From the NCBI GenBank assembly GCA_026545765.1, contig JAIFAC010000303.1:62001-126000 (forward strand): a stretch of 64,000 nucleotides of DNA, read 5' to 3'. Shown here piece by piece: positions 46,126 through 57,027 of the stretch. The position numbers were made by a program, and so were the translations under genes. This DNA comes from Plantago major (taxonomy: Eukaryota > Streptophyta > Magnoliopsida > Lamiales > Plantaginaceae). The notes below the pieces were generated by a model. That model saw nothing but the letters and a program-made list of their open reading frames with translations. It was not told the DNA's origin and searched no databases. Within the stretch, counting starts at the first letter, position 1, and each line of letters opens with the position of its first letter.

Positions 46126-47501
46126 TGTTGGTCCAGATAACGGCAAAGTAAAAGACTAGGGGGGGGGTGAATAGTCTTTTAAAACTTTTGTCGATAAACA
46201 CAGTTTCTCAGAGCGCGGAAGACTTTAAGATAGGTAAGTGTAGAAACAATAAGTGTGTGTGTGTGTGCTTTGCTGAAATGTAAATACAGAAAGGTAAATG
46301 ACACAAAGAAATATAGTGGTATCCTGAGGTGGCGAATCCTCCAACTAATCCACTTCGCTCTTTCCGAGACCTAGAATTCACTAGAACATATAATCGAGTT
46401 TACCTTACAATAATCCTATTCTAAGATTCTTAAACAAATGGTTCCCAACCAAATGTTCCTCCGAAGTTATTCCTCACCTCCTAGAGCTAAGTACTTCCTC
46501 TACTCGATAACCTCGAGTTATTCCCCATTTCCCAAATCAAGTACTTTCTCTACTCCACGCCTTGATGGTGTTGGTTATAAGGTTTTGTCGAAAGGCTTCA
46601 GATAACTTTTCGCTTATGTTTTCAGAGAGCCAAATGTAACAAGACTACTTAATACACTTGTTCAAAGGATGGCACCGCTTCTTTACTAACCCAAGTAATT
46701 GATGTCCGCTCGAGAATGAGCTTCGTAAGGGTATCCGATAGTTCAACTCTTTCACTTAATAACAATCTCTTGTTAAGGTTCGTGACAACTTAGAACTACT
46801 AGTGATTCTTCAAGCAATGTAAAGCTTTCGAAGGGTAGTAGAGTGCTTGAGAGAATACTTTGCTTGATGGTAATTTTGCAAGATAGAGCGCTCTAAGGTA
46901 TGTTCTTCAAGCATCTAAGTGTGTGATATATATAGATAAATTTGAGAGGCGCTTGAATTATATCCACAGTTTCCATCAAATTATATCCGCTTATATCTTG
47001 AACTATGTACTGTAAGTCACTATCTCATTTTTCGTAGAGGATCGCTATAAAGATTTCGCCGATGCATTTAATGCATAGTACTGTTCATTGTCCTATAGTC
47101 TCAACGGATACATGAGCCTTTCTGATGGCTTGCATGCTCTATTCTCATGATGTCATATGTCCAGAATCATATTTCGAAAGTAAGTTAATATACTTAAGAA
47201 AGGATTAAGGACATAGTCTTTCTGAGTTAGACTAAACCTTTATGTCTTCATAAACCTTGTGCAATCTTCAGTCTTCTAATCTTCAGAAAAGCTCCATTGC
47301 TAGGATTGATCTTCATGGTCTTCTTGAAATAAAAAATTACACTCAGAGACCTATAATCCTAATACAAGATTTACTAGAGTAATCATACTCAGTGATTTGC
47401 TCTTTTACAATGTTCAAGTGAACCAAGAGTACTTAATCACCTTTCTGGCTAAGATAAGAACATGTGATGAGTGATCAAAATACTAACAGATATTCCTAAC
47501 A
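46126..47501 (-). repeat. C1 5' LTR
   Basis: Partner of 32459-33871, with the same TGTTGGTCCAGATAACGGC start and TATTCCTAACA end; length is 1,376 bp. The TATA box on the minus strand is near 46925-46935. ACCCA at 47502-47506 and 32454-32458 is the target duplication. Confidence 0.88.
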
Positions 47502-47506
47502 ACCCA

Positions 47507-47829
47507 GCTGAGAATGAAGTCGCAAGGATCTACGACCTTGAGCTCCTTGAGAACAAACGGAGTAGGGCACTAGCTAGCATCCTTCGATACCAAGCCATGA
47601 AAGCTCAAGCCTACAACAAGCGTGTCTTTCCCAAAGACATACAAGTCGAAGACTTAGTCCTCAGAAGAGCTGACATCCTAAGAAATGTTGGGAAACTCAA
47701 GCCCAAATAGGAAGGACCTTACAAAGTTACTGGAGCCAGAATCAATGGGAGCTTCGAGCTAGAGGACGACCAAGGAAGAGCCTTAAAGAGAACTTGGAAT
47801 GCTAAGAATCTGCAAAAGTTTTATGCTTA
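47507..47829 (+). pseudogene. E3 integrase, C-terminal part, fossil
   Basis: Continues E3 integrase after C1: NEVARIYDLELLENKRSRAL, ILRYQAMKAQAYNKRVFPKD, RNVGKLKPK, then INGSFELEDDQGRALKRTWN and a stop after QKFYA. It aligns with E2 23101-23400 and E1 8980-9168. Confidence 0.78.
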
Positions 47830-48203
47830 GGTTAACACTTCGAAATAGAATACGTCAGTTGTCGAAGTTTTTGTCATTCTCTTTGTCCTACCGAAGCCCA
47901 CCAGTTGTACTTGAATTTCCACAAATCAATACAACTTTTGCAAGGCAAGAAAACTATATTCACACAAACACACCGGGCCTATTCATTAGGTCCGAGCCAA
48001 TTGATTCCACAAATACTTGAGAAATCAATTTCGTCAGATTGACTTATACCAAATTTGGTTCGATGAAGTGATATAACGAGCCGAAGAAAGAAGGTTCAAA
48101 CACTCAAAAGACCATGTATTATTCAAAAAATACAAATTACAAAATTACAAACTTCGGATACACCCGCCCGAGTCACGTAAAACGGGGGTAATCTACATCA
48201 TTC
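47830..48203. other. E3 sequence behind the integrase end
   Basis: Contains the block shared with E1 and E2 behind integrase (reverse of TTGTATTGATTTG near 47920). No coding region is seen. Confidence 0.45.
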
Positions 48204-48491
48204 TCAGCATATTACAAACACGCAGCTTCGCGGCATATTCAACATCCGCTCCGCCAAAGGCCCGAGGCAAAACAGAACAAGACGAACCAATGGATCTCCA
48301 AATAATAAGTTCCGCACAAAAGGACAAGTTGAATCCGAACCGGATAACTCTGGTACGGCAAGGCAGCTCCACGTTCCTCTCAGACGATCCGCATCTTCCA
48401 CCACAACCACTTTCTGGTTCGCACCTTCGGGCACCACAAGAAAATGGTAAATGGTGGAAGGAGCAAACAACCCGAGAATTCGACTCTCCAT
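48204..48491 (-). CDS. E3 short antisense reading frame (aORF-b)
   Basis: A 95-codon frame: MESRILGLFAPSTIYHFLVV, then GANQKVVVVEDADRLRGTW and FGDPLVRLVLFCLGPLAERM. It matches the E2 frame at 22050-22320 at protein level, while some codons between the matching parts have changed. It lies antisense to gag-pol behind a promoter block with GGCCCA, G-box and TATA (49203-49113). I do not recognise a family. It may be one exon of a longer transcript. Confidence 0.5.
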   Translation of the reverse strand: MESRILGLFAPSTIYHFLVVPEGANQKVVVVEDADRLRGTWSCLAVPELSGSDSTCPFVRNLLFGDPLVRLVLFCLGPLAERMLNMPRSCVFVIC

Positions 48492-48687
48492 GCCAACAAG
48501 TCTTCCAAATTTTGAACGGCGAGCTAGTCCGCTCCCGGCTCAAGTGGTCGACACACTACAAATTTGAGAGAGAAGACTAGCATGCTGATCCGAGAACTAT
48601 GTCCGAAGCTTATATACTGGAAGGAGCAAGCATCCCTGAAAAATTAATTCTCCTAAGCAACAGGCGTACAATCCCAAGAACCAGCAA

Positions 48688-48890
48688 GCTAGCCCGCTTC
48701 CCCGGGGCTGAAATCCTTAATGCACGCTACAGCCCCAAGAAAGAAGGCTAACCCAGCGATCCGGGGAGTACTAGGGATAGTGAATGACGGAAGGAACGGT
48801 CACAAGTGTTCAGAATCGAAACCAATGAAGCTAATCCGCTTCCCGGGTCAAGTCGACGATACACGCTATTCCCGCAGAAAGAAGATTAGC
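48688..48890 (-). other. E3 paired hairpin units
   Basis: Two related units lie about 140 bp apart. Unit 1 (48688-48752) has outer arms GCTAGCC / GGCTAAC and inner arms GGGGCTG / CAGCCCC. Unit 2 (48830-48890) has outer arms GCTAATC / GATTAGC. Both contain CGCTTCCC and the stretch AGAAAGAAG between arms. Read on the minus strand the one outer mismatch of unit 1 becomes a G-U pair, which favours RNA of the antisense direction. Confidence 0.5.
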
Positions 48891-49112
48891 ACGTCGATCT
48901 GAGAAGGGTTCCTTCCGAGAAGCTGATATCCGTTACCTTCCTCATAGTCCGACTCAAGGGCACCTTCGGACGCCCAAAGGACCCACCGAGACGAAGCAAA
49001 TGAGAACGGCGGAATCAACCTATTCATTCAGATGATCGGACACCAGGATCCGGATCCCCTATTACTATAAAAGGGATGGAATGATCTGACGAAAAGCCGT
49101 ACAATCCAGGGG

Positions 49113-49203
49113 TATATATAGAAGTGGCGAACCAATCAGCACTCGACACGTGGTGTGTAATACCGGCGATGGGCTTGTCGACATGGGCCCAACCATTGGG
49201 CCG
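49113..49203 (-). promoter_or_regulatory. Second antisense promoter block of E3
   Basis: On the minus strand two GGCCCA motifs (49202-49197 and 49089-type repeat at 49189-49184) precede a G-box CACGTG at 49152-49147. A TATATATA box follows at 49120-49113. G-box to TATA spacing is about 33 bp, as in E1 and E2. Confidence 0.63.
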
Positions 49204-49829
49204 CTATCCAACCCAAAGTCTTTTCACATTTTTCGGCCTTATTGGGAGAATTATTTTGAACTGTTACCGGCTCGGATCCATCAGCCCGAGGCGCCAAATG
49301 TGATCCGTAGCCCACACTCAACTTTTTTGGAACATCTCCTTTTTACCAAATTTCCGCAAGTCCAAAACGGCTCGGAACAGTACACCATGTCGCTACAAAT
49401 CAGGCAGGATTTATGACATCCGAATCAATCCTCGCTTACTTAGGGCGATTAACATTTGAGTTACGACTGACAAACGCCTTGTCCGACCGACCCATGAGTC
49501 AACCAATTGAGAATTACATTATTTCGGGAAGATTCGGTCTCGTGGACTCGGATCCATGACCCAAGAAAACCGAGCCAAAGAGACTTGGGTTACTGATTTG
49601 TCTTATAAATTCGACACACAATAAGAAGTATGCATTTGAAAATGAAATAACACAAGCAAATGATAAGAGTTGTCCCGAGCCATCATCGAGCCCGGACCAA
49701 TGCCATGGATACCGAATCGATTGTGCAAATTCAACAAAAATTATCCATACAAAAACATCGATAACAAAGAAACAACATAGTTTTTAAGGTCCGAAGACCA
49801 TAGTTACACGCTTCCGGGGCATACCCCGT
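49204..49829. other. E3 spacer after the antisense gene
   Basis: No supportable gene. It is the E3 counterpart of E2 20961-21540, with CGGGGCATACCCCGTC near 49818 as the shared block that follows the antisense gene. Confidence 0.4.
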
Positions 49830-52688
49830 CTTCACCTCCCCTGACGACTTGGAGCCACTATATGTTCAAGGACTCAAGGCCTCTTTTTCCGAGACACTTG
49901 TGCATCCGATGCCATTCTCTCTTGGGCCTCCTGCGCCAACCTTCTCTCCCTTTGGGCCCTTAATTCCTTTAGGAAAGAAGGGCATTGCTCCATCAGGTCC
50001 AGATCCGAAGAGAAACCATTGACAGGACCGAGCAGAGTCAGCCAGTCCCAGTTATGCTCCTCATGGTCTTCCAACGGAACGAAAACACTGGACATCAACA
50101 CCTGTGGCACAAAAGAGGGAAGATACGGACCGCCATGATTGTACCTCTTGTCCTCGGTATCGTCGCAGACAAGCTCTACAAACTCACATTGAAGTAAGTC
50201 CTCATCCGAGACACCTTCCGGAGCAAAGTCCAAGCCATTTGCTTATTTGAAAACAGTAATTCCTTCAGCCTCCAAGTCAAGGTCGCTTGGGATCTGTCCC
50301 CTATGCCCGAGTCGCCTAATAGCCGATCAAAGCCATCCCGCCGAGCCTCATCATACTTGGACTCGAGCATGAACTTACAAGCGTCCGACCCCAAGAAGTC
50401 TTCAATACCATGCTCGACCTTCAACATCTCCTTCAGCATCATATCCTTGAAAGTCCGGGAGATGCTGATATACTCATCCACACCCTCGTGATGAGCTTTG
50501 AGGTCCTTTTCCAGGACAGGATGGCACTCTTCAGTTTTGCAGCCTCCGCTTCGGACTCCTTCTTCGCCGTAAGGGCCTTCTTCAAATTTATCGACAAGGA
50601 ATTCACCTTCGACGCCTCCACCATCCGAGTAGCCTCACTTTGCTAGATCCTCTTCCATCGTGGGCCCTCGACCCGCCACCATGGAACATGCCCAATAGCG
50701 CCGTAAGCTACAATACATGATAAACCGAAATTAGTATCGATTCAACAAAGAAAAGATCCCATAAAATCAAGATTCACCTTTTCGTGAATTGCGACAACTC
50801 GCAATTCGTCCACTGAACAAGCCCAACCGAGCCACTTCCGCCCAAGTCCGACTCACCACTCTCTTTCCTTTGCCCTTCGTCATAGGATCGGACCTTCTGA
50901 TGGACGCTTTTGTCCAGCCGCAGACTCGAACCACCGTAGGAGGGTCCCGAGATATAGACCTTGGAGGTTTCGCCCTTCGAGCCACCCACCTTACCTTGTC
51001 CGGTGGGTATCGTCTCCTCGCCGCCACGACCCTCCGAGTCTCCTCCACTGAAAGTAGCAGATTCGAGGCTCTTCCATTGGCAAGACAAGGACGCCTTGAT
51101 GATTCGTTCGTACCTCCTCCATCTCCTTCCGCTGAGCGGCATTTTGTTTCCGCTTCAACCTCGCATGGTGGACATGGTTTACTCGAACAAAAAAAATCGC
51201 ATCCAAGAACAATAAGTTAATGGATGATAACAAAAAATTTCCACTACTACAAACAAAGCAATAAAGGGACCACCGACTGGATGACCACCAAGGACCGAAT
51301 GAAGAAGAACTTACTCAGATCCTTCTTCCCATTACAAAACTTGGTTCAAAAAGCCTAGATAGGAAGGGTCGCGATCAATCCTGAAAAAATATTTCTCCGG
51401 ATCTTGATTCCGTGGAGAGCTTGCATCCACAAAGGCATCGCTCCGAAGGCTTCCATCCGGCACCGCCTCGGAAAAACTTCTTCTCAAAATGCCATCGGGT
51501 CCTTTCCGCCTCAGACGACCTCATAGAGCGGACGTAAGATATATCTCTTCCACCAATTTATTCCTGTGGAGGAAAGCGGATCGATTTAAAACGATATGCT
51601 TGGCACACACCAACGATAGAATGATGTATTCCTATTACTTACACTAACACTAAATAACTTCCTAAGTTGTCAAAAGTAACCGGATGCCTTTGTATTTACA
51701 CATCAACCAAGCACATCAGATTTCGAGAGAATTGGGGATGATTTGATGAGGACTTAACCCCATATCGCTCAAAATGTCCAAAACTCGACGCCATCGCAAA
51801 TGCCACCCGGTGAAGACTTATCTCATGCACGCATATACCCCGAGGCGGATTGTAAAAGCGTACACTATCCGAATGATGATCTCCACGGACTCGAATCTCA
51901 TACTTCCTCAAGTTCCTCCACCTCGCCGGCCATCACAATCAAGGGCACTGGCAATGTACCTTCCTCGCTCAGCTCACCTTCCGGATCAGATGAGTTACAT
52001 CGCCCTCGACAGGGAATTTCACTAACACGCCTTCACCCTTCTTAAGCCCTCGCAACTCCTCTTCGTCCGCTGACGACTGCATCTGCCCACCGACTCCTCC
52101 GAAAAACATGGGCGTATCATTTCTTCCTCTTCTTCCTCCTCGAATCGACATTGTCAATACGACCTCCTCCTCCACTTTGTCATCCCGGACGATGAACTTA
52201 GCTCTACCACCGTCCAAGGGGAACAACAACCGACCCGATCCTCGACACCTTCTTTGAACATACCCAACTGGTGGTGCCTCGAGGTATCATGCACCTCCTC
52301 GATGTTAGGCTCATGATCCGGAACGAATGGCACTCGATTAGGGTTACTCCTAAAATTATAACCTAGGTTGCGAATGAGGATTGAATCTCTGGAGTTCGGG
52401 CTCCTTCCCAAAGATGGCGCTGGACGGGAACCCCTATGGTCCTAGAGCTTGTCTCTTGAACAGACCAAAGACTCGCACATTAGACACTTGCAGTAATCCC
52501 GACGCTCGAGACCGAACCCTAACAACTAACCAAAGTAAGGAGCTTAGCTCTGCTCTTCCCTCGGACGAGGAGAATTCTCCACCTTTCAATCATCCCCACC
52601 AACAATATCAATCTCCTCAAGTCACCGATAGGGACAACGCGTGAGTCATATCCTTCACCTCGGATCGGTTCGACTATCACTCTAACAT
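49830..52688 (-). pseudogene. E3 antisense accessory gene (aORF), fossil
   Basis: The E3 copy of the antisense gene, opposite to E3 gag-pol. The coding start is near 52688, one base after a leader intron (52997-52690). Readable parts include RFYNPPRGICVHEISLHR (51850), matching the E2 domain segment. The coiled-coil stretch MVEASKVNSLSINLKKALTA with KKESEAEAAKLKSAI lies at 50624-50500. The end has FVELVCDDTEDKRYNHGGPY and DLDLMEQCPSFLKELRAQRE (50233-49874). Intron-like spacers at 51314-51182 and 50777-50708 sit where E2 and E1 have theirs. Several breaks. Function unknown. Confidence 0.66.
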
Positions 52689-53150
52689 CCTAGGGAAAGG
52701 AGAAAGCAATTTCGTAAGCTTTAAGATGGCAATCGAGGTCATCGCTTATATATTAAGAAAAGGAAAAATTCTAAGTTCGAGGATATGAAACGACTTCACT
52801 ACCGATTTAATTTAGTGCAGAGTGAGTAAGGTGTCGGTCCGACGTTAGTCTTGACTACTCAACATATCCGAGACACTACGGTTATTACTAACTATAGAAT
52901 ATGTAACATAAGCATGCATCCTAATGCACTATATTTTCAACAAATAAACAACAAACACAAGGAAATTTGACAACCATTCAGAAAACAAGCAACTTACTTG
53001 TACTCGGACGGTTGGGTCAAGGCAATTAACTTTGCTTCGATAACTCGCTACGGACTTCTTTTCGCCATTTCGGATTGCTTGCACTTGCTTCGGATGTACC
53101 AAAAAGTCAAAATCTTCTCTCTAGAATGTGAAAATGACGCTTGAAACCCC

Positions 53151-53158
53151 TATTTATA
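53151..53158 (-). promoter_or_regulatory. TATA box of the E3 antisense gene
   Basis: CCCCTATTTATA on the plus strand is TATAAATAGGGG on the minus strand, the same string as in E2. The leader intron donor (GTAAGTTG at 52997) lies about 150 bp downstream. Confidence 0.65.
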
Positions 53159-53370
53159 GAGGGTTAAATCGAAGCCCAACCGTCACCATTTTTCGATTAA
53201 GTCTCCATCAGAGATCGAATTCATCCAACGGCATAGTACAACAATACCAAGTTAAATGACACATTGGTACAAAATATTTACCTTACGATGACAAAACATA
53301 CAACCAACTTCACAATGCTCGTGAAGAGGATATTACTACACCCTGGGGCCAATCTATCTTATACTGATCC

Positions 53371-53680
53371 GCTCGGATGTCCTTCTTCGACCATCCCGAC
53401 AAGGTTGATAAAACCTCCCTTTTTACAAGGAAGGATGATTTACCTCACCACCACACGGACTCGTCTGCTCGGATGTCCCTCTTCGGACCATCCCAACAAG
53501 GTTGATAAAAACCCTCCCCTTTTTACAAGGAAGGATGATTTACCTCACCACCACACGGACCCTCGTCCGTTCGGATGTCCCTCTTCGGACCATCCCGGCA
53601 AGGTTGATAAAAACCCTACCTTTTTTACAAGGACGGTTGATCCAACTCATCATCACATGGACTCTCGTCTGCTCGGATCA
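53371..53680. repeat. E3 tandem repeat, three full ~100-bp units plus a partial one
   Basis: CTCGGATGT or TTCGGATGT starts recur at 53371, 53467, 53569 and (partial) 53671. Each unit holds a CATCCCNRCAAGGTTGATAA segment and GGAAGGATGATTTACCTCAC. The unit is the reverse complement of the E2 repeat at 17085-17300. E3 has more units than E2. Confidence 0.75.
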
Positions 53681-53904
53681 TCCTTCACCACAAAGAGGTA
53701 CAACTCGACGCCTTTGTCCACTTGATCTCGCTATAAATACCCTTATTTCTTTAATTTTCTTGCACTCCAGCCTCCTTCCTGACCGCAACAAAAGAAAGAA
53801 AAGGGGGAGATCAAGATTAAGGACGACAAGAAGCACGAGTTACACCCTTTTTTTCGCCATTTAGGACTTGATCGACCATGAAACAAACTGCTCTCCACTT
53901 TCAA

Positions 53905-53957
53905 CTATAGTTCCACAACTATCTTCTACTAAGATACTTGGAAACCAGGGGGACATA
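53905..53957 (+). promoter_or_regulatory. Polypurine tract and conserved block beside E3 3' LTR
   Basis: Ends CCAGGGGGACATA directly before the 3' LTR. The whole block (ATAGTTCCACAACTATCTTC and on) is nearly the same as beside E1 and E2. A second TATAAATA at 53725-53735 on the plus strand is unassigned. Confidence 0.7.
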
Positions 53958-54674
53958 TGTTAATACGAAAATATGTCCAATCCGTCATAGGCGCCTTTGA
54001 CCCCTCCAGTGGTCCGTGACCATGGGGTCCGACCCGGACGACCATCCGGATCCAACATGACAATCTCACAAGCAACCAAGTAAACTGTCACTAGTGAGTA
54101 AGGAGGTCCGAGCCACAAGGTCCGAATCAGAGGAGTCGGACAAACGTATGGAAGTTCCCCATAGACAACCCAATACAGTCTGGACCAACCTCTTCGGACC
54201 TTGACCCGCAGCAGACTATCAAAACCTCTAATGCTCTCACATTAATGACTAAACTACCCCTAAAAGCCCAAAGTGGAATGGCGCAAGTGTCATTAATGGG
54301 CCATGGGCCTACTGAAGCCTTGGTGGCTCAATCTAGGCCTTACGACACTGCATGATCTCGTGGAACCCTCCCAATCGGGGAGAAATCTATATAGGCACAC
54401 ACTCCCATGATAATGGTAAGCAATAATCACTTCCAACCTTGACTATCACAGAGTAGATCTTCGCACTCTCGAGTAAGTCTCATACCGGTTTGACACTTAC
54501 CAAACGGTCCTAACCCCCCCTTCAAGTCACTTGTGCAGGTTCTTACCAAGCTCTGGATCTCAGGCTCTAGCGCGTTGGGTCTTACTCAGTACGGAGCTTC
54601 TGACTTAAGGTTATCTTGGCCATTACCAGTGGGATAGAATAATCTCTAAGTGGTTGGGAACTTTTACCTCAACA
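53958..54674 (+). repeat. E3 3' LTR
   Basis: Pairs with 25927-26728. It is 717 bp, shorter because internal blocks differ. TSD ACTTT follows at 54675-54679. Confidence 0.87.
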
Positions 54675-55180
54675 ACTTTAAAACAAGAACTCCTGCAAAG
54701 AAGGCCGCCTTTTTACGCCCTCTCGAGCCATCCTGATTTGGTAGAAGCCCCGATAAGCGCCCATGAAGCTTAGGAGTGCACATCCCGTGATGGAGTCTAC
54801 TAATTGGTCAATGCGGGTAACGGATAAGGATCCTTTCGACAAAACTTGTCGAGCCTAGTGAAGTCATTGCACATTCGCATTTTCCCGAGCCTTCTCGACG
54901 AGGACCACGCTATAAACCCAATCGGAGTATCCGACTTCTTCGATATGTCCCGCCTTCATTAACTTGTCCACTTCTCCCGCTATAATAGCATCTTCAACAG
55001 CCCAAAGTCCTTTCTCTTTTCGGATATGTTTTACCGTAGATCCATGTTCAGACGGTGAATCGATCCATGGATCTATCCCTTAAGGTCGTCGCTGCTCAGC
55101 GAAGATATCGAGATTGTCCCGAAGGCATGTGATAAACTTCATTTCTACATCCGCACTCATCTCCGTTCCGATCCGGGTTA
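54675..55180 (-). pseudogene. E2 RT N-terminal part, fossil
   Basis: Continues E2's RT beyond the E3 insertion. On the minus strand it holds the palm start (GAYRGFYQ-like segment near 54740) and the extension with KDFGLLKMLL and RIDPWIDSPS-type remains (54960-55090). It is collinear with E3 29450-29950. Many breaks. Confidence 0.65.
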
Positions 55181-55900
55181 TCTTCTCTGGGTCTCCATCA
55201 ATCAATTGAACTTCTTTTAAGGCTTCATGAAGCTCCATCCTTGCGCCTTAAGGAACTTCTCCTCGAGCATTCCAACCCCAATCTCTTCCTCACCGGAGTA
55301 AGAGGCACAGAGGAGGACTCGGTCTTTGGTGACCGAGAGAACGGGTCGAGGCTTCTCCGTCGACATGATGTAGCATTCCCATGCTTCCCTAACATTGCCC
55401 ACTTCTTCTCCCACACCATTCGAGTAGGAACTTCACCCTATTGTGTAGGAGAGGCGATTGCTCTAAATTGGTCGAGTCCGGCGCCCAGATCACGTTATAG
55501 TCGAATGTGCCGTCACGACCACCACAAAGAGGATCGCCTCAATCACTCTCGTGGAAGGTTCCCATAGAGACTTGTAAGGGTATACTTCCAATGGGCTAAC
55601 TATAGAACCCCGAATCCTACCAAGGAGGTGTATACGCTACCAGATTGAATATTTCCCAAGTGCATCTGCTCCACGCTCTCTTGAGATGACATTCGAGGAA
55701 CTCCCGTGTCAATAAGTACTTTGTCGACCTTATAAGTGGCGATGACTAGAGAGACAACCAAAGGAACATCAGGGTCTTAGAGATCTCCTACACTAGACGT
55801 TGATGGGGGAATTTCAGTATCGTCGAAAGAGATGGCAGTTGTTCCTTTCAGAGCTGGAGGAGCATAGGTTCTATCATTGTTTCTTAGATGTCGTATGTCC
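55181..55900 (-). pseudogene. E2 protease, fossil
   Basis: The minus strand shows GEEVGNVREAWECYIMST (55414-55360), as after the E3 protease. Further upstream is the DTG-type region around 55700-55720 (GTCGACAAAGTACTTATTGA on that strand). Several breaks. Confidence 0.62.
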
Positions 55901-57027
55901 TCTCCCTTGCTTTGCTATCTCCTCCATTGGTCCTCCTGCTATGGCATTGATAACCCCGCTGTAGGGGAGATTCTCCATTTCCACAACTTCAGGGGACCCG
56001 CGGTATCTTTGAGCATGGTGGGGGTGGAATCTCTGGAGGAGGTGGTGGTAAGGATCCTATCGGAAGTTCCGAACCACGCTCCTCCCTTCTTCGTTCATTT
56101 CTCTGGTGCCTAGAGGACTCTTGTTCATAATCGTTCTTTCAACTTTCCGCCCTTATCAACCCTTCTAATTGCTTTCAACCGGACACAATCTTCAATGAGT
56201 GGCCTTTGTGCTTGTGAAACCTACACTATTCTTTCAAGCTTTGTTCTTCTTATTGCTCCTTGTAGGTTTTCGCCATCAGATGTCCAAGTTTTTCTCAATA
56301 ATAGAGGCCAAGATGTCGGATCTTGGTCTATCGAGGCAAGTATACTGCATATCTCCTCGAGGGGTTCTCTCCTGAACTCCCTTTGTCTCTAAATTCCTTC
56401 TTTGTTCAAACTTTCTAGCCGGGAGGGGTTCTTGCTTCACGGCTCTTTCCCTTTCGCCCCTATTTATTGGAACAATTTCGTACTCCTCCCCATACAAGAC
56501 TCCTTCGCAGATGTCTTCCAAGTATTTTTCAATGTGATTTCTTCATTTGAAATCTTTCTTCCGAGATCTTCGTCAAGTGTTAGCATACAGTGTCGGACCT
56601 GCTCTTTGATGTCAGGAGGCTCGACCGGCGACTTCGCATTGAAGTTAAGGAAGGTCCTAAGATCCTCGTGCTCTTTCTAGATTACTCCGCCAGTGCTCCA
56701 CCGATCTCTTCCTCTTCTTTGCTTTCTAAACTTTTGAGAAAGAGAGAAGCGATATCCGACAGACTTGATGGAACCATCGGGCAAGGAGGTCCACTAATCC
56801 ATTGTTTCTCCAAAGAGAGTATCGAGAAGTGAAGAGCCTTCATGTTGTCATTCAGCCGCTGGTCTCAATCTTGCTCTCATACCTAGTAAGGTGCCCCACA
56901 GACAAGTATCCCCATAATAGTGCTTAAGATTTGGGATAGTGGAGCTCAAGCGCTTCCTTTCACTTCTTATCTCATCACATAAGGGATTGGGAGATCTAAG
57001 AGTCACCTTCTCATGTGCCTTCACCAT
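55901..57027 (-). pseudogene. E2 gag, cut by C2, fossil
   Basis: The gag core on the minus strand includes NPLCDEIRSERKRLSSTIPN with LKHYYGDTCL (57000-56880), matching E3. It also has a readable C-terminal part with REREQEP-like basic stretches and ADILASIIEKNLDI (56300). The N-terminal half and 5' LTR lie beyond C2, outside the window. Confidence 0.68.

Larger units (their letters stand above)
32459..47501 (-). mobile_element. C1: Ty1/copia Sirevirus-type element, 15 kb, complete ends, fossil
   Basis: On the minus strand the order is 5' LTR (46126-47501), primer site, gag, protease region, integrase, RT, RNase H, a long extra region, polypurine tract, 3' LTR (32459-33871). Integrase before RT is the copia order. 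The RT segment FERNKVWKLVP and the long region after pol point to the Sirevirus (SIRE/Maximus) group. ACCCA flanks both ends. At 15,043 bp it is well above the usual 8-11 kb of that group. Coding parts have many breaks. The LTRs are very similar, so it is the youngest complete insertion here. Confidence 0.87.
25927..54674 (+). mobile_element. E3: Ty3/gypsy Tat-like element, complete ends, fossil, carrying C1
   Basis: In order: 5' LTR, primer site, gag, protease, RT, RNase H, integrase (split by C1), antisense region, tandem repeats, polypurine block, 3' LTR. The element without C1 is about 13.7 kb. Both ends and the ACTTT duplication are preserved, so the insertion in E2's RT is certain. Coding parts carry many breaks (more than ten), but several long frames stay open, making it younger than E1 and E2. 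The LTRs differ in length (802 and 717 bp) through indels. Confidence 0.88.
15989..57027 (-). mobile_element. E2: Ty3/gypsy Tat-like element, fossil, split by E3
   Basis: Minus-strand element. Its 3' half lies at 15989-25926: 3' LTR, polypurine block, tandem repeats, antisense gene, second antisense unit, integrase, RNase H, RT end. Its 5' half resumes at 54675-57027 with RT start, protease and gag. The gap is exactly the E3 insertion with target duplication ACTTT. Gag is then cut at 57028 by C2, so the 5' LTR lies outside the window. It inserted in the 5' LTR of E1. Many breaks; younger than E1 and older than E3 by nesting. Confidence 0.85.

Noticed and set aside
53371-53680. CRISPR-like array of repeats and spacers.
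   Set aside because: Units are ~100 bp direct tandem repeats without unique spacers, in a plant retroelement.
25927-54674. Explaining the CAG/CTG versus CG differences by cytosine deamination or repeat-induced mutation.
   Set aside because: Those processes turn C into T and remove CG. The differences seen create CG and often change length.
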